This document shows positions 1-7,686 of a DNA stretch of 64,000 bases, piece by piece. The first letter of the stretch is position 1, and each line of letters starts with the position of its first letter. Under the pieces are notes generated by a model. The model saw only the letters and a program-made list of their open reading frames with translations, ran no database searches and was not told the DNA's origin. The stretch comes from Paraburkholderia bryophila. Lineage in GTDB: Bacteria > Pseudomonadota > Gammaproteobacteria > Burkholderiales > Burkholderiaceae. The DNA lies in contig NZ_QLTK01000016.1 in NCBI RefSeq assembly GCF_003269035.1, forward strand, positions 62,001-126,000, read 5' to 3'. Both the position numbers and the translations under genes were made by a program.

Positions 1-186
1 GTGCAGGCCTTGCAGACGGTCACGCAGACCAACACGCTGCAGACCGCGAGCAACCTGGCGGATCTGACGCAGACCGACATGGTCAAGACGATCGGTCAGT
101 ACACGCTGACGCAGAATGCGCTGCAAGCGGCCCAGCAAGCGTTCGCGAAGATTCAGAACATCTCGCTGTTCCAGTACCTGAACTAA
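1..186 (+). CDS. flgL: Flagellar hook-filament junction protein FlgL (HAP3), C-terminal fragment
   Basis: This is the last 61 residues of a gene that begins before the window. The C-terminus is amphipathic and helical, rich in Gln, Thr and Asn, and ends in the I-S-L-F-Q-Y-L-N motif typical of FlgL/flagellin-type D0 domains, which pack as a coiled coil in the axial structure. FlgL is exported by the flagellar type III system and joins the hook to the filament. A strong terminator follows, and the fli genes on the other strand converge on it. The N-terminus cannot be assessed here. Confidence 0.85.
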   Translation: MQALQTVTQTNTLQTASNLADLTQTDMVKTIGQYTLTQNALQAAQQAFAKIQNISLFQYLN

Positions 187-210
187 GCGTCGAAGCAGTC
201 TGAAACGAAG

Positions 211-250
211 AAGGGCGGAATCCGGTGTGAACCGGATCCGCCCTTTCTGT
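211..250 (+). terminator. Rho-independent terminator between flgL and fliR
   Basis: A stem of about 15 bp (211-226 with 231-246, one bulged A, loop GTGA) is followed by TTTCTGTTTTG. It lies 25 bases after the flgL stop codon. The symmetric stem could also stop transcripts arriving from fliR on the minus strand, although the T-run favours the + direction. Confidence 0.85.
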
Positions 251-287
251 TTTGTCGCTTTGTTTCGCTTCGGTTAACTCTTGCTAT

Positions 288-1070
288 CTACCGAAACCCG
301 GCGGCCACGCGCCCCATCTGATCGATACCGATGTCGAACAGCCGCATGAAAAACGGAATCATGTTCGGGATCATCAGTTGCAGGAGCAGCATGCCGATCA
401 GCATGGTCAGCGGAAAACCGATCTGGAACACGCCGATTTGCGGCGCCGCGCGGTTCAGAATGCCGAGCGCAAGGTTGGTGATGAGCAAGGCGACCACAAC
501 CGGCAGCGACAACAGCAGGCCCGCCGAAAACACCGTGTTGCCGAACATGGCCAGCGTGTGCCAGCCGGGCGCGCCGAGGATATTCGCCGACACCGGCACC
601 GACTGGAACGTGGCGAGCAGCGCGCTGATCATTTGCAGATGGCCGTCGATCACCAGAAACACGAGCATTGCGATGGTGTTCATGTAGCTCGACAGCACCT
701 GGCTCGAACTGCTCGCCTGCGCGTCGAAGAAGGTCGCGAAGCCGAGCCCCATGCCGAGGCCGACGAAGTCGCCGGTCGCGCTAATCGCCTGGAACACGAT
801 CTGCATGGTCACGCCGAGCGCGATGCCGATCAGAAACTGATTGATGATGATCCACACGCCCGCGCCGGAAAACACCGTGAATTGCGGCATCGCGCCGAGC
901 GTGGGCGCGACGATGATCGTGACGAAGGCCGCGAGGCCGATCTTCACGCGCATCGGCAGCGCTTTGTTGCCGAGCACCGGCGCGGTGGCGACCAGCGCGA
1001 GAATCCGCACGAACGGCCACAGGAAGGCCGTGAGCCATCCGTTCAGTTGCGCGTAGGTGACGGAGAACAT
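288..1070 (-). CDS. fliR: Flagellar export gate protein FliR
   Basis: A 260-residue inner-membrane protein with about six hydrophobic segments, the usual FliR length. It forms the export gate with FliP and FliQ at the centre of the MS ring. It is the last gene of the fliL-R run and lies 37 bp after fliQ. The ATG at 1070 gives the standard N-terminus (MFSVTYAQLNGW), preceded by a purine-rich stretch. The gate function is family knowledge; membrane topology and gene position are what the sequence shows. Confidence 0.95.
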   Translation of the reverse strand: MFSVTYAQLNGWLTAFLWPFVRILALVATAPVLGNKALPMRVKIGLAAFVTIIVAPTLGAMPQFTVFSGAGVWIIINQFLIGIALGVTMQIVFQAISATGDFVGLGMGLGFATFFDAQASSSSQVLSSYMNTIAMLVFLVIDGHLQMISALLATFQSVPVSANILGAPGWHTLAMFGNTVFSAGLLLSLPVVVALLITNLALGILNRAAPQIGVFQIGFPLTMLIGMLLLQLMIPNMIPFFMRLFDIGIDQMGRVAAGFR

Positions 1071-1107
1071 GACAGCGGGGAAGGGGGAGCGAGGACCGGC
1101 GCCGCGC

Positions 1108-1377
1108 TCAGTTGACGAGCGTCGGAATATTGGTGAGCGTCTGGCGCAGATAGTCGAGCATGGTGGTCAGCATCCACGGGCCGGCGATCACCATGGTCAC
1201 GGCAATCGCGAGCAGCTTCGGAATGAACGACAAGGTGGTTTCGTTGATCTGCGTGGCGGCCTGGAACAGGCTCACCACCAGACCGACCACCAGCGCGACC
1301 AGCAGCAGCGGCGCGGCGAGCAGCAGGCCGACATACATGGCCTGGTGCGCGAGCGTCATGACGGATTCTTGATTCAT
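1108..1377 (-). CDS. fliQ: Flagellar export gate protein FliQ
   Basis: An 89-residue protein with two long hydrophobic helices, the normal size and architecture of FliQ. It starts MNQESVMTLAHQAM, the typical FliQ N-terminus. FliQ wraps around the FliP5-FliR1 core of the flagellar type III export gate. It sits between fliP and fliR on the minus strand with short gaps, consistent with one transcript. Confidence 0.95.
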   Translation of the reverse strand: MNQESVMTLAHQAMYVGLLLAAPLLLVALVVGLVVSLFQAATQINETTLSFIPKLLAIAVTMVIAGPWMLTTMLDYLRQTLTNIPTLVN

Positions 1378-1429
1378 GGCGAGGGAACCGGAGAGCGTGG
1401 CGGGCGCGAGGCCCGATTAAATAGCGTGC

Positions 1430-2266
1430 TTAAACGAAGCTCTGCGCGAGCGAGCCGAGCAGCAACTGCCAGCCGTCGACCAGCACGAACAGCATCAGCT
1501 TGAACGGCAGCGAGATGGTGGCGGGCGACACCATCATCATCCCCATCGACATCAGTACGCTCGCCACCACCATGTCGATGATGAGGAACGGAATGAAGAT
1601 CGTGAAGCCGATCTGGAAACCCGTTTTCAGTTCGCTGGTGACGAACGAGGGCACCAGCAGCGACAGCGGCACGTCTTCCGGACCTTGCATGGGCGCGGCG
1701 TGCGAGATACGGGCGAACAAGGCCAGGTCGGTTTCGCGGGTCTGCCGCAGCATGAAGGTCTTGAACGGCGCGAGACCGCGGTTGACCGCCGTTTCCATCG
1801 GAATCGTGCCGTCGGAGAAGGGTTTGTAGCCGTCGTTGTAGGCCTTGTCGAGTACCGGCGACATGACGAACAGCGTGAGGAACAGGGCGAGACCGACCAG
1901 CACCTGGTTCGGCGGCGTGGTGGCCGTGCCGAGCGCCTGGCGCAGCAGCGACAACACAATGATGATGCGCGTGAAGCTCGTCATCATCAGCACCATCGCC
2001 GGCAGGAACGACAGCATCGTGAGCAGCAGCATGGTCTGCACGCTCAGCGAATAGGTCGTACCGCCGTTCGGGCCGGGGCTCGTGTTGAAGGCCGGCAAAC
2101 CGGCGGCTTGCGCGAACGACAGCGTCGGCAACGCGAGCAGCAGCGCCGGGACGGCCAGCGGTGCGACGCGGCGGCTTACGCGGCCGAGCGCGGCAATGGC
2201 GGACGAATCGGTGCGAGGCATGCGAGCGGATTGCGCGTGACGCGCTGAAGAAAGACTGAACTGCAT
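1430..2266 (-). CDS. fliP: Flagellar export gate protein FliP
   Basis: A 278-residue FliP. An N-terminal extension of about 35 residues leads into a cleavable signal sequence (hydrophobic stretch ending near SFAQA). The conserved FliP core follows: LLTMLSFLPAMVLMMTSFTR, the LRQALGT segment and the C-terminal membrane helices. FliP pentamers form the export pore. I chose the ATG at 2266 because it overlaps the fliO stop codon as TAATG, which suggests coupled translation. The frame stays open upstream inside fliO, but that part overlaps fliO in another frame. An ATG at residue 16 is an alternative start. Confidence 0.93.
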   Translation of the reverse strand: MQFSLSSARHAQSARMPRTDSSAIAALGRVSRRVAPLAVPALLLALPTLSFAQAAGLPAFNTSPGPNGGTTYSLSVQTMLLLTMLSFLPAMVLMMTSFTRIIIVLSLLRQALGTATTPPNQVLVGLALFLTLFVMSPVLDKAYNDGYKPFSDGTIPMETAVNRGLAPFKTFMLRQTRETDLALFARISHAAPMQGPEDVPLSLLVPSFVTSELKTGFQIGFTIFIPFLIIDMVVASVLMSMGMMMVSPATISLPFKLMLFVLVDGWQLLLGSLAQSFV

Positions 2267-2805
2267 TAACGAACCCCGTTGCCTTGCCCGTTGAAACGTT
2301 TGCCCACTTCGCCTTTCAACGCATCGCGAAAGCGTTGGCCGAAGCTGCCGGGCAAGGCGGCGCCCGTGCCGGGCGAGGCCGGCGAGGCGACGCCGGCGGG
2401 ATCGAGCGCGGCCGAACCGGCCGGCATCGTATGAAGGAGTCGCACATTGCCGGGCGCCGTGCCGAGCACGAGCCACGTATCGCCGATTTCGACGACCGCG
2501 ACGCGTTCCTTGCCGCCGAGCGAGGCGCCGCCGACGGTTTTCACGAGGCCGCCGCGACTGGCCGGCTGCAGGCCGAAACGGCGTGCGAGCCAGCCGCACG
2601 CGAACACCAGGCCGATCACCACCAGCAACGCGAAGATGGTTTGCAAGACCGCACCGACGCCCAGTGCCGGAACGGCCGTTCCGGCGCCGACACCGGAGGC
2701 GATCTTCGCGGCGTTGTTGACCGCGTTCATGTCGGCCGCGAGCGCCGCAAGCGGCGCGGCTAGCAGGGCGATCGAGGCCGAAGCGCGACCGGCAAGGCGT
2801 TTCAT
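2266..2805 (-). CDS. fliO: Flagellar export accessory protein FliO
   Basis: A 179-residue protein. It has an N-terminal signal-like stretch (about residues 9-23), one transmembrane helix at about 52-75, and a small cytoplasmic domain containing the FliO-type motif GGKERVAVVEIGDTWLVLGT. A Gly/Pro/Ala-rich tail follows. FliO is a scaffold that helps FliP-FliR gate assembly and is not part of the mature gate. It overlaps fliN by ATGA and fliP by TAATG, so the three are probably translationally coupled. FliO is poorly conserved in sequence, so the call rests on motif plus position. Confidence 0.9.
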   Translation of the reverse strand: MKRLAGRASASIALLAAPLAALAADMNAVNNAAKIASGVGAGTAVPALGVGAVLQTIFALLVVIGLVFACGWLARRFGLQPASRGGLVKTVGGASLGGKERVAVVEIGDTWLVLGTAPGNVRLLHTMPAGSAALDPAGVASPASPGTGAALPGSFGQRFRDALKGEVGKRFNGQGNGVR

Positions 2806-3266
2806 CGATTCAGCTTCCGGATACGTTCGGACGGCGTGATGATGTCGGTCAGACGGATACCGAACTTGTCGTTCACCACCACCACTTCACCTTGCGCGAT
2901 CAGGCAGCCGTTGACCAGCACGTCCATCGGTTCGCCGGCCATGCCGTCCAGTTCCACCACCGAACCCTGCGCCAGTTGCAGCAGGTTGCGGATCGCGATC
3001 TTGGTGCGGCCGAGTTCGACGGTCATCTGGACGGGAATGTCCAGAATCATGTCGATGTCGTTGCGCGTCGTGGTGGGTTCGACCTTTGACAGCGGCTGGA
3101 ACACGCCCGCCGTGGTCGGGTTGATTTCTTCGTTGTCGTTCTGCTCGGCGAGGGCGCTGGCCCAGTCCGCCATTGCCGTTTCGTCGTCGGCCGAAACTTC
3201 GTCGGCCGCCATTTGGGGCGCAGTGCCGGCCAGCTCGGTCTCAGGCTTTGCGTTCAGATCACTCAT
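2802..3266 (-). CDS. fliN: Flagellar motor switch protein FliN
   Basis: A 154-residue protein. An acidic, low-complexity N-terminal half precedes the SpoA/FliN domain (about residues 75-150: DIPVQMTVELGRTKI, LLQLAQGSVVELD, VNGCLIAQGEVVVVNDKFGIRLTDI). FliN builds the lower C-ring with FliM and docks the FliH-FliI export complex. I start at ATG 3266, with a good upstream GGAAGG; a GTG two codons upstream is possible. The start lies inside the end of fliM (8-bp overlap). Confidence 0.95.
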   Translation of the reverse strand: MSDLNAKPETELAGTAPQMAADEVSADDETAMADWASALAEQNDNEEINPTTAGVFQPLSKVEPTTTRNDIDMILDIPVQMTVELGRTKIAIRNLLQLAQGSVVELDGMAGEPMDVLVNGCLIAQGEVVVVNDKFGIRLTDIITPSERIRKLNR

Positions 3267-4257
3267 ATCCACCTTCCTTCATCGTGTCGGCTGCGCTGAT
3301 CATTTTCTGGACCCGCAACGCGTACTGACCATTGAAAATACCGTAGCCGCATTCCATCACCGGCACGCCATCGACCTTCGCGGTGATGTGTTCGGCAATG
3401 TTGATCGGCAGAACATCGCCTTTGCGCATGTTCAGAATTTTTTCGAACGTAATCGGCACCTGCGCGAGGTCGGCGGTCAGTTCCACTTCCGCGGCCTGGA
3501 CCTGCTGCGACAGCACGCGCACCCAGCGGCGATCGACTTCGAGTGCTTCGCCCTGAATCGGCGACACCAGAACGTCGCGAATCGGTTCGATCATCGAATA
3601 CGGCATGCAGATGTGCAGCGTGCCGCCGGTCGTGCCGAACTCGATCGAGAACTGGGTGACGATGACGATTTCGTTCGGCGTCGCCACGTTGGCGAACTGC
3701 GTGTGCATTTCCGAGCGCACGTATTCGAACTGCAGCGGACGCACGCTTTTCCACGACGCCGTGTAGTTGTCGAACACCAGGTTCAGCAACTTGTTGATGA
3801 TGCGCTGTTCGGTCTGCGTGAAATCGCGGCCTTCGACGCGGGTATGGAAACGCCCGTCGCCGCCGAACAGGTTGTCGACCACGAAGAACACCAGGTTCGG
3901 GTCGAACACGAACAGCGAGGTGCCGCGCAACGGCTTCACGTGGACCAGATTCAGGTTGGTCGGGATCGGCAGGTTGCGGGTGAATTCACTGTACTTCTGC
4001 ACCTTCACCGGACCGACGGAGATTTCCGCCGAGCGCCGCATGAAGTTGAAGATACCCACGCGCAGCAGACGCGCGAAGCGGTCGTTGATGATTTCGAGGC
4101 CGGGCATCCGGCCGCGGACGATGCGTTCCTGCGTCGCGATGTTGTAGGGGCGTACGCCCACACGTTCGCTGGTCTCGGCTTCTGAATCCGTTTCGCCGGT
4201 GACGCCCTTGAGGAGGGCATCGACCTCCTCCTGGGACATGAACTCTTCGTGGCCCAT
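3259..4257 (-). CDS. fliM: Flagellar motor switch protein FliM
   Basis: A 332-residue FliM of standard length. The N-terminus carries the CheY-P binding EIDALL-like peptide (SQEEVDALLKG). A CheC-like middle domain (about residues 45-240) and a SpoA/FliN-like C-terminal domain ending in an NGQYALRV motif follow. FliM is the C-ring subunit that receives phospho-CheY and sets rotation direction. It lies between fliL (65-bp gap) and fliN (overlap). Nothing unusual is seen. Confidence 0.96.
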   Translation of the reverse strand: MGHEEFMSQEEVDALLKGVTGETDSEAETSERVGVRPYNIATQERIVRGRMPGLEIINDRFARLLRVGIFNFMRRSAEISVGPVKVQKYSEFTRNLPIPTNLNLVHVKPLRGTSLFVFDPNLVFFVVDNLFGGDGRFHTRVEGRDFTQTEQRIINKLLNLVFDNYTASWKSVRPLQFEYVRSEMHTQFANVATPNEIVIVTQFSIEFGTTGGTLHICMPYSMIEPIRDVLVSPIQGEALEVDRRWVRVLSQQVQAAEVELTADLAQVPITFEKILNMRKGDVLPINIAEHITAKVDGVPVMECGYGIFNGQYALRVQKMISAADTMKEGGYE

Positions 4258-4322
4258 TCCTTATTCCTCGTGCGTACCGTGGCGGTTGATGGTGGCAGCG
4301 CTATGCAACGTCACTGGGGACG

Positions 4323-4826
4323 TCACTGCACGACGAATTCGGTGAACAGCACGTCCTCGACGTGGATCGGCGCTGCGCCCTTGTCGGTCGGCTGTTCGAT
4401 CAGCGTCTTGAGTTCGGAGGCGAGTGCGCGCTTGCCGTCGAGCGGGGCGAGATCTTCCGGGTGTTTGTTCGACAGTGCGAGCAGGATGTGGCTGCGCACT
4501 TCCGGCATATGGTCGGTGAGTTCCTGCTGGGTGCGGGCGTCGCCGAGCTTGAGCGTCAGGCCGATGCGCAGGAAGTGTTGCTGGCCGTCGTCCGATTGCA
4601 GGTTGACGGTCATCGATTCGAGCGGGAAGAACAGCGGCACGGCGGGCGGCGTCGGCGCGGCGGCTTCAGTCGATGCGGCGACGGGCGCGCGTTTGGACAT
4701 GAAGAACCACACACCCGCGCCGGCGGCGCCAGCGGCGATGATCGCGATGACGGCGATCAGGATGATGCGCTTCAAGGGGCCCGGGGAAGCGGGCACGGCT
4801 TGCTGGTTTGCGGTTGTGGTTGCCAT
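4323..4826 (-). CDS. fliL: Flagellar basal-body protein FliL
   Basis: A 167-residue single-pass inner-membrane protein. It has a short cytoplasmic N-terminus, a transmembrane helix at about residues 22-45, an Ala/Pro/Thr linker and a periplasmic FliL domain (PLESMTVNLQSDDGQQHFLRIGLTLKL) ending in the usual DVLFTEFVVQ. FliL rings the stator and supports torque. It is the first gene after the large inverted-repeat element, so it may begin a separate transcript for fliL-R. Confidence 0.95.
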   Translation of the reverse strand: MATTTANQQAVPASPGPLKRIILIAVIAIIAAGAAGAGVWFFMSKRAPVAASTEAAAPTPPAVPLFFPLESMTVNLQSDDGQQHFLRIGLTLKLGDARTQQELTDHMPEVRSHILLALSNKHPEDLAPLDGKRALASELKTLIEQPTDKGAAPIHVEDVLFTEFVVQ

Positions 4827-4970
4827 GAGGTTTGCTTTGCTTGCCTTTAGTGCTGGTGATGGTGATTGTTGTTGATTTGCGCGGTGCGCGATGGGTCGAA
4901 AAGAAGGGTTATTGAGGGCTATCTCTGGTTTTTAGTTTTTGGCTCTGGCGGGGGGCTGTTGGGTTTTGTG
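4827..4970. other. T/G-rich non-coding leader upstream of fliL
   Basis: These 144 bases between the fliL start and the outer edge of the inverted repeat carry no gene. Read on the minus strand they are A/C-rich, and any fliL promoter would lie here if the repeat blocks read-through from fliK. A TAAA followed 15 bases later by CTCAATAA (minus strand) only loosely resembles a sigma-28 promoter, so I do not call one. Confidence 0.5.
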
Positions 4971-5567
4971 TTTTGGTTTTGTTGGCCTTTCCTTGATTTG
5001 TTAGTGGTCTATTGGCGTTCCCCCTGTGCGGGGGGGCACCTACTTTTCTTTGCATGCCGCAAAGAAAAGTAGGCAAAAGAAAGCGGCTCACACCGCTAAC
5101 TTTTAAGCGGGTCCCTCGCACAGCCACGATAGTGGCTCATCTGGAATCCGGGGCCTCGCACACTTCGCGCCAGTGACAAAGCAGTCATTCATCCGGCGGC
5201 GCTGCGCGCGCCCCCGGGCACTCCAAACCCCAGGCGGATTAACCGCCGGTTTTTGGGGCACCTCGCCGAGGCGAAGCCGACGGCCCCCACGGAGCAACCG
5301 AAACTACCGGCCGAACCGTTCCGGCGAGCGCGAAGCGCGAGGCGGGATGAATGATTGCTGTGTCACGAACGCGGAATGTGCGAGGGGACCGATTCCAGAT
5401 GAGCCACTACCGTGACTGCGCGGGGGACCCGCTTAAGAATTAGCGGTGTGAGCCGCTTTCTTTTGCCTACTTTTCTTTGCGGCAGGCAAAGAAAAGTAGG
5501 TGCCCCCCGCACAGGGGGAACGCCAATAGACCACTAACAAAGCAAGGAAAGGCCAACAAAACCAAAA
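4971..5567. repeat. 597-bp element with 223-bp inverted arms between fliL and fliK
   Basis: The arm at 4971-5193 is repeated as a reverse complement at 5345-5567, with only scattered mismatches and an equal length of 223 bases. The 151-bp centre (5194-5344) is GC-rich. Each arm holds its own perfect 15-bp hairpin (5039-5073 and 5466-5500; stem CCTACTTTTCTTTGC) and the phrase AAGCGGCTCACACCGCTAA. Short frames inside are not convincing genes: the two arms encode near-identical peptides only because they are copies. The element ends 10 bp from the fliK stop codon. I see no transposase and no clear target-site duplication. It resembles dispersed intergenic repeats I associate with Paraburkholderia, which needs a search to confirm. 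Confidence 0.9.
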
Positions 5568-5577
5568 AGCAAGCCAA

Positions 5578-7167
5578 CTAGGCAAAAGTATCAACCAGCC
5601 CAACAGTCCGTTTAACGGGAACAGCAACAACGCCAGAAGCCGAATCATCCCCACTGCCGGAGGCAAAAGAACCGCCACTACGCCCATTCCCACCACCACC
5701 GGACGCCCCCCCAGACTGCTGCCCGCCCTGCTGCCGGGCAAACCCATCACTCACGCTTGCGCTCCCCAGCCCGATCCCGTTCTGCTCCATCGCCTCCCGC
5801 AACTTCGGCAGCGCGGCCTCGACCGCCTCCCGCACCGACTGATGCTGCGAGACGAACAACGCATGCGCGTGGTTATCGGCAACCTGCAAAACAACCTGCA
5901 ACGGACCCAGATCCTTGGGATTCAACGTCAGCTCAGCGCTCTGCGTATGCGCATTCGACAGAAACACCACCTTCTGACTGAACGCGTCTTCCCAATCCGT
6001 CGTGCCCACCTGCGGCGCCAACGCATTCGCTACCTGTGCCGCCCCGGCGTTAGCGGTGCTCTGCACCGCCGTCGTCACGCTCGCCGCACCTGCGGCAGCC
6101 TGCGTCGCGGCCAGCGCGGCGGTCGCCGCGTCAGCCGCATTCTTGAACGAGCCCAGATCGTCTGTCTGAGCGCCGGCGCCGGCAACACTCGCGCCCAATG
6201 TGTCCGCCGCCGCCTTGGCCGCTGCGGAAGGATCCGCCGTCACCGCCGCCGTCAGCGCGGTCTTCGACGCGCTCGATCCCTTGCCGTCGCCAAACAACCC
6301 CGCCGCCAACGTTTTGCCGTCCGTCGTGCCGTTCAGATCGCCATTCGCCCCGGCCGTGCCGCCCGCCATCGTCGCTGCACCCGCCGCTGCGCCGCTCGCC
6401 AGCGCCTGTTGCGGCACCACGCCCTGGCCGCTTGCCAGTGCGGCCAACGCTGCCTGCAAGGCGTCCTGCGATGTTTTTGAATCCGTTGCGCCGGTTTTCT
6501 TGCCCGACGTGCCGCTCGTCGTGCCGTCAGCGGTCGTGCCCGCCAGGGTGTCCGGCAGATCGGTCGCGGCCGTCGTGGGATCCGGAAGCGTCGGGGTCGC
6601 CACGGCGTTTGCGTCGGCCTGAGCTTGCGCCTGGGCCTGCGCTTGAGCCGCCGCGGCGGAGGACGTCGTGCCCGCATTGGCCTGGTTCGCCGCGTTGCCG
6701 GATTTGGCCGACGGGTTCGTCGTATTGCCCGTCGCCGCCTGCTGCGCATTGCCCGATGACGAAGCCGACGTCGTCGTACCCGTCGCATTGCTGCTGCTGT
6801 TTGCGTCGCTCGCGCTCTTCGTGGACGGATCGGGCGGCGGCGGCGCGTCATGCACGCTCGACGTCGACGCGGATGAAGCCGACGAAGCCGCAGGCGGGGA
6901 AGCCGGCGTCGGTACAACCTGTTGCTGTCTTGCGGCCTGCGCGGCCTGTTGCTGCGCAGCCTGCTGCTGCTGCGCGGCTTGCTGGGCAGCCTGTTGCGCT
7001 GCCGCCTGCTGTTTGGCGCTCTGCGCCGCCGCGCTGCTTTGCTGGTCGATGCTCTGCTGCAGCGTTTGCGAGAACGGCTGGACATTCGCCGCGGCGGCGA
7101 TCGCCGCGTTCGTGGACGAGCTGCTGGCGGTGCCGAGCAGTGAGCCGATCTGTGAAAGTGGCGACAT
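5578..7167 (-). CDS. fliK: Flagellar hook-length control protein FliK
   Basis: A 529-residue secreted molecular ruler. The first 400 residues or so are low complexity: a Gln/Ala repeat tract near residues 35-80, then Ser/Thr/Ala/Gly-rich sequence, as expected for a ruler that must unfold for export. The conserved FliK C-terminal domain (about residues 410-500: AELTLNPKDLGPLQVVLQV, REAVEAALPKLREAMEQNGI) interacts with FlhB to switch export from hook to filament substrates. The ATG at 7167 has AGGA 6 bases upstream, so I prefer it to an in-frame TTG at 7182. A second FliK-like gene lies at 14476-15864. Confidence 0.92.
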   Translation of the reverse strand: MSPLSQIGSLLGTASSSSTNAAIAAAANVQPFSQTLQQSIDQQSSAAAQSAKQQAAAQQAAQQAAQQQQAAQQQAAQAARQQQVVPTPASPPAASSASSASTSSVHDAPPPPDPSTKSASDANSSSNATGTTTSASSSGNAQQAATGNTTNPSAKSGNAANQANAGTTSSAAAAQAQAQAQAQADANAVATPTLPDPTTAATDLPDTLAGTTADGTTSGTSGKKTGATDSKTSQDALQAALAALASGQGVVPQQALASGAAAGAATMAGGTAGANGDLNGTTDGKTLAAGLFGDGKGSSASKTALTAAVTADPSAAAKAAADTLGASVAGAGAQTDDLGSFKNAADAATAALAATQAAAGAASVTTAVQSTANAGAAQVANALAPQVGTTDWEDAFSQKVVFLSNAHTQSAELTLNPKDLGPLQVVLQVADNHAHALFVSQHQSVREAVEAALPKLREAMEQNGIGLGSASVSDGFARQQGGQQSGGASGGGGNGRSGGSFASGSGDDSASGVVAVPVKRTVGLVDTFA

Positions 7168-7234
7168 AGGGAATCCTGTCAATCCGTCAAACGGGGTGTT
7201 CAGTCAATCGAGGCGGGTATCGTGCCGGGGTGCG

Positions 7235-7684
7235 TCATGCGCCTTCGGCACGCATCCTCAGAATTCGGGCGGCGTGTTCGTCGGCGTCGCGCTGGTCGCG
7301 CCGCGCCAGGGTTTTCGCTTCGGCCGCGTCGCCGCGTGCCTGCAGCACTTCGTACGAGCCGAGTTTCTGCTTCTGGCGTTGCCAGTCGGGCTTGGCGGCC
7401 TCGACCCGCGCGTTGGCCGTCACCAGCAGATTGCGCTGCTGGTCGATGGCGGCGTCGAGCGTGTCGATAAAGGCCTGAAAATTACGCATGTTGCCGGCTG
7501 GCATGCCCGTTTGGGCTGTGGCCGTGAAACGCGCGTGATATTCGTCGCGGTACTGCACGAGTGCGTCGAGCTGCGCCTCTACGTCGTTGCGCTCGCGCTG
7601 CGCGCGGCCCAGACGTTGCGCGGCGGCATCGACATCGTCCTGAGCCAGGCCGATAAGGGTCTTGATCGGAAAGTGTTTCGCCAT
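7235..7684 (-). CDS. fliJ: Flagellar export chaperone-escort protein FliJ
   Basis: A 149-residue, almost wholly alpha-helical, charged coiled-coil protein, the usual FliJ length and composition. FliJ inserts into the FliI hexamer like the gamma subunit of F1-ATPase and recycles export chaperones. The start has a strong AAGGAGG. It follows fliI with a 2-bp gap, and fliK begins 67 bp downstream. The call relies on coiled-coil character, length and the conserved order I-J-K. Confidence 0.92.
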   Translation of the reverse strand: MAKHFPIKTLIGLAQDDVDAAAQRLGRAQRERNDVEAQLDALVQYRDEYHARFTATAQTGMPAGNMRNFQAFIDTLDAAIDQQRNLLVTANARVEAAKPDWQRQKQKLGSYEVLQARGDAAEAKTLARRDQRDADEHAARILRMRAEGA

Positions 7685-7686
7685 CG

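Noticed and set aside
1430..2599. Longer FliP starting upstream inside fliO
   Set aside because: The extra 110 residues are Arg-rich, out of frame with fliO and not FliP-like. The TAATG start at 2266 fits better.
4827..4970. Sigma-28 promoter for fliL
   Set aside because: The -10-like half matches at only about 5 of 8 positions, much weaker than the fliS promoter.
5103..5415. Two short frames inside the inverted-repeat element
   Set aside because: They encode near-identical peptides (MNDC-VT--CAR...IPDEPL) because they lie in the two arms. There is no ribosome site and no domain.
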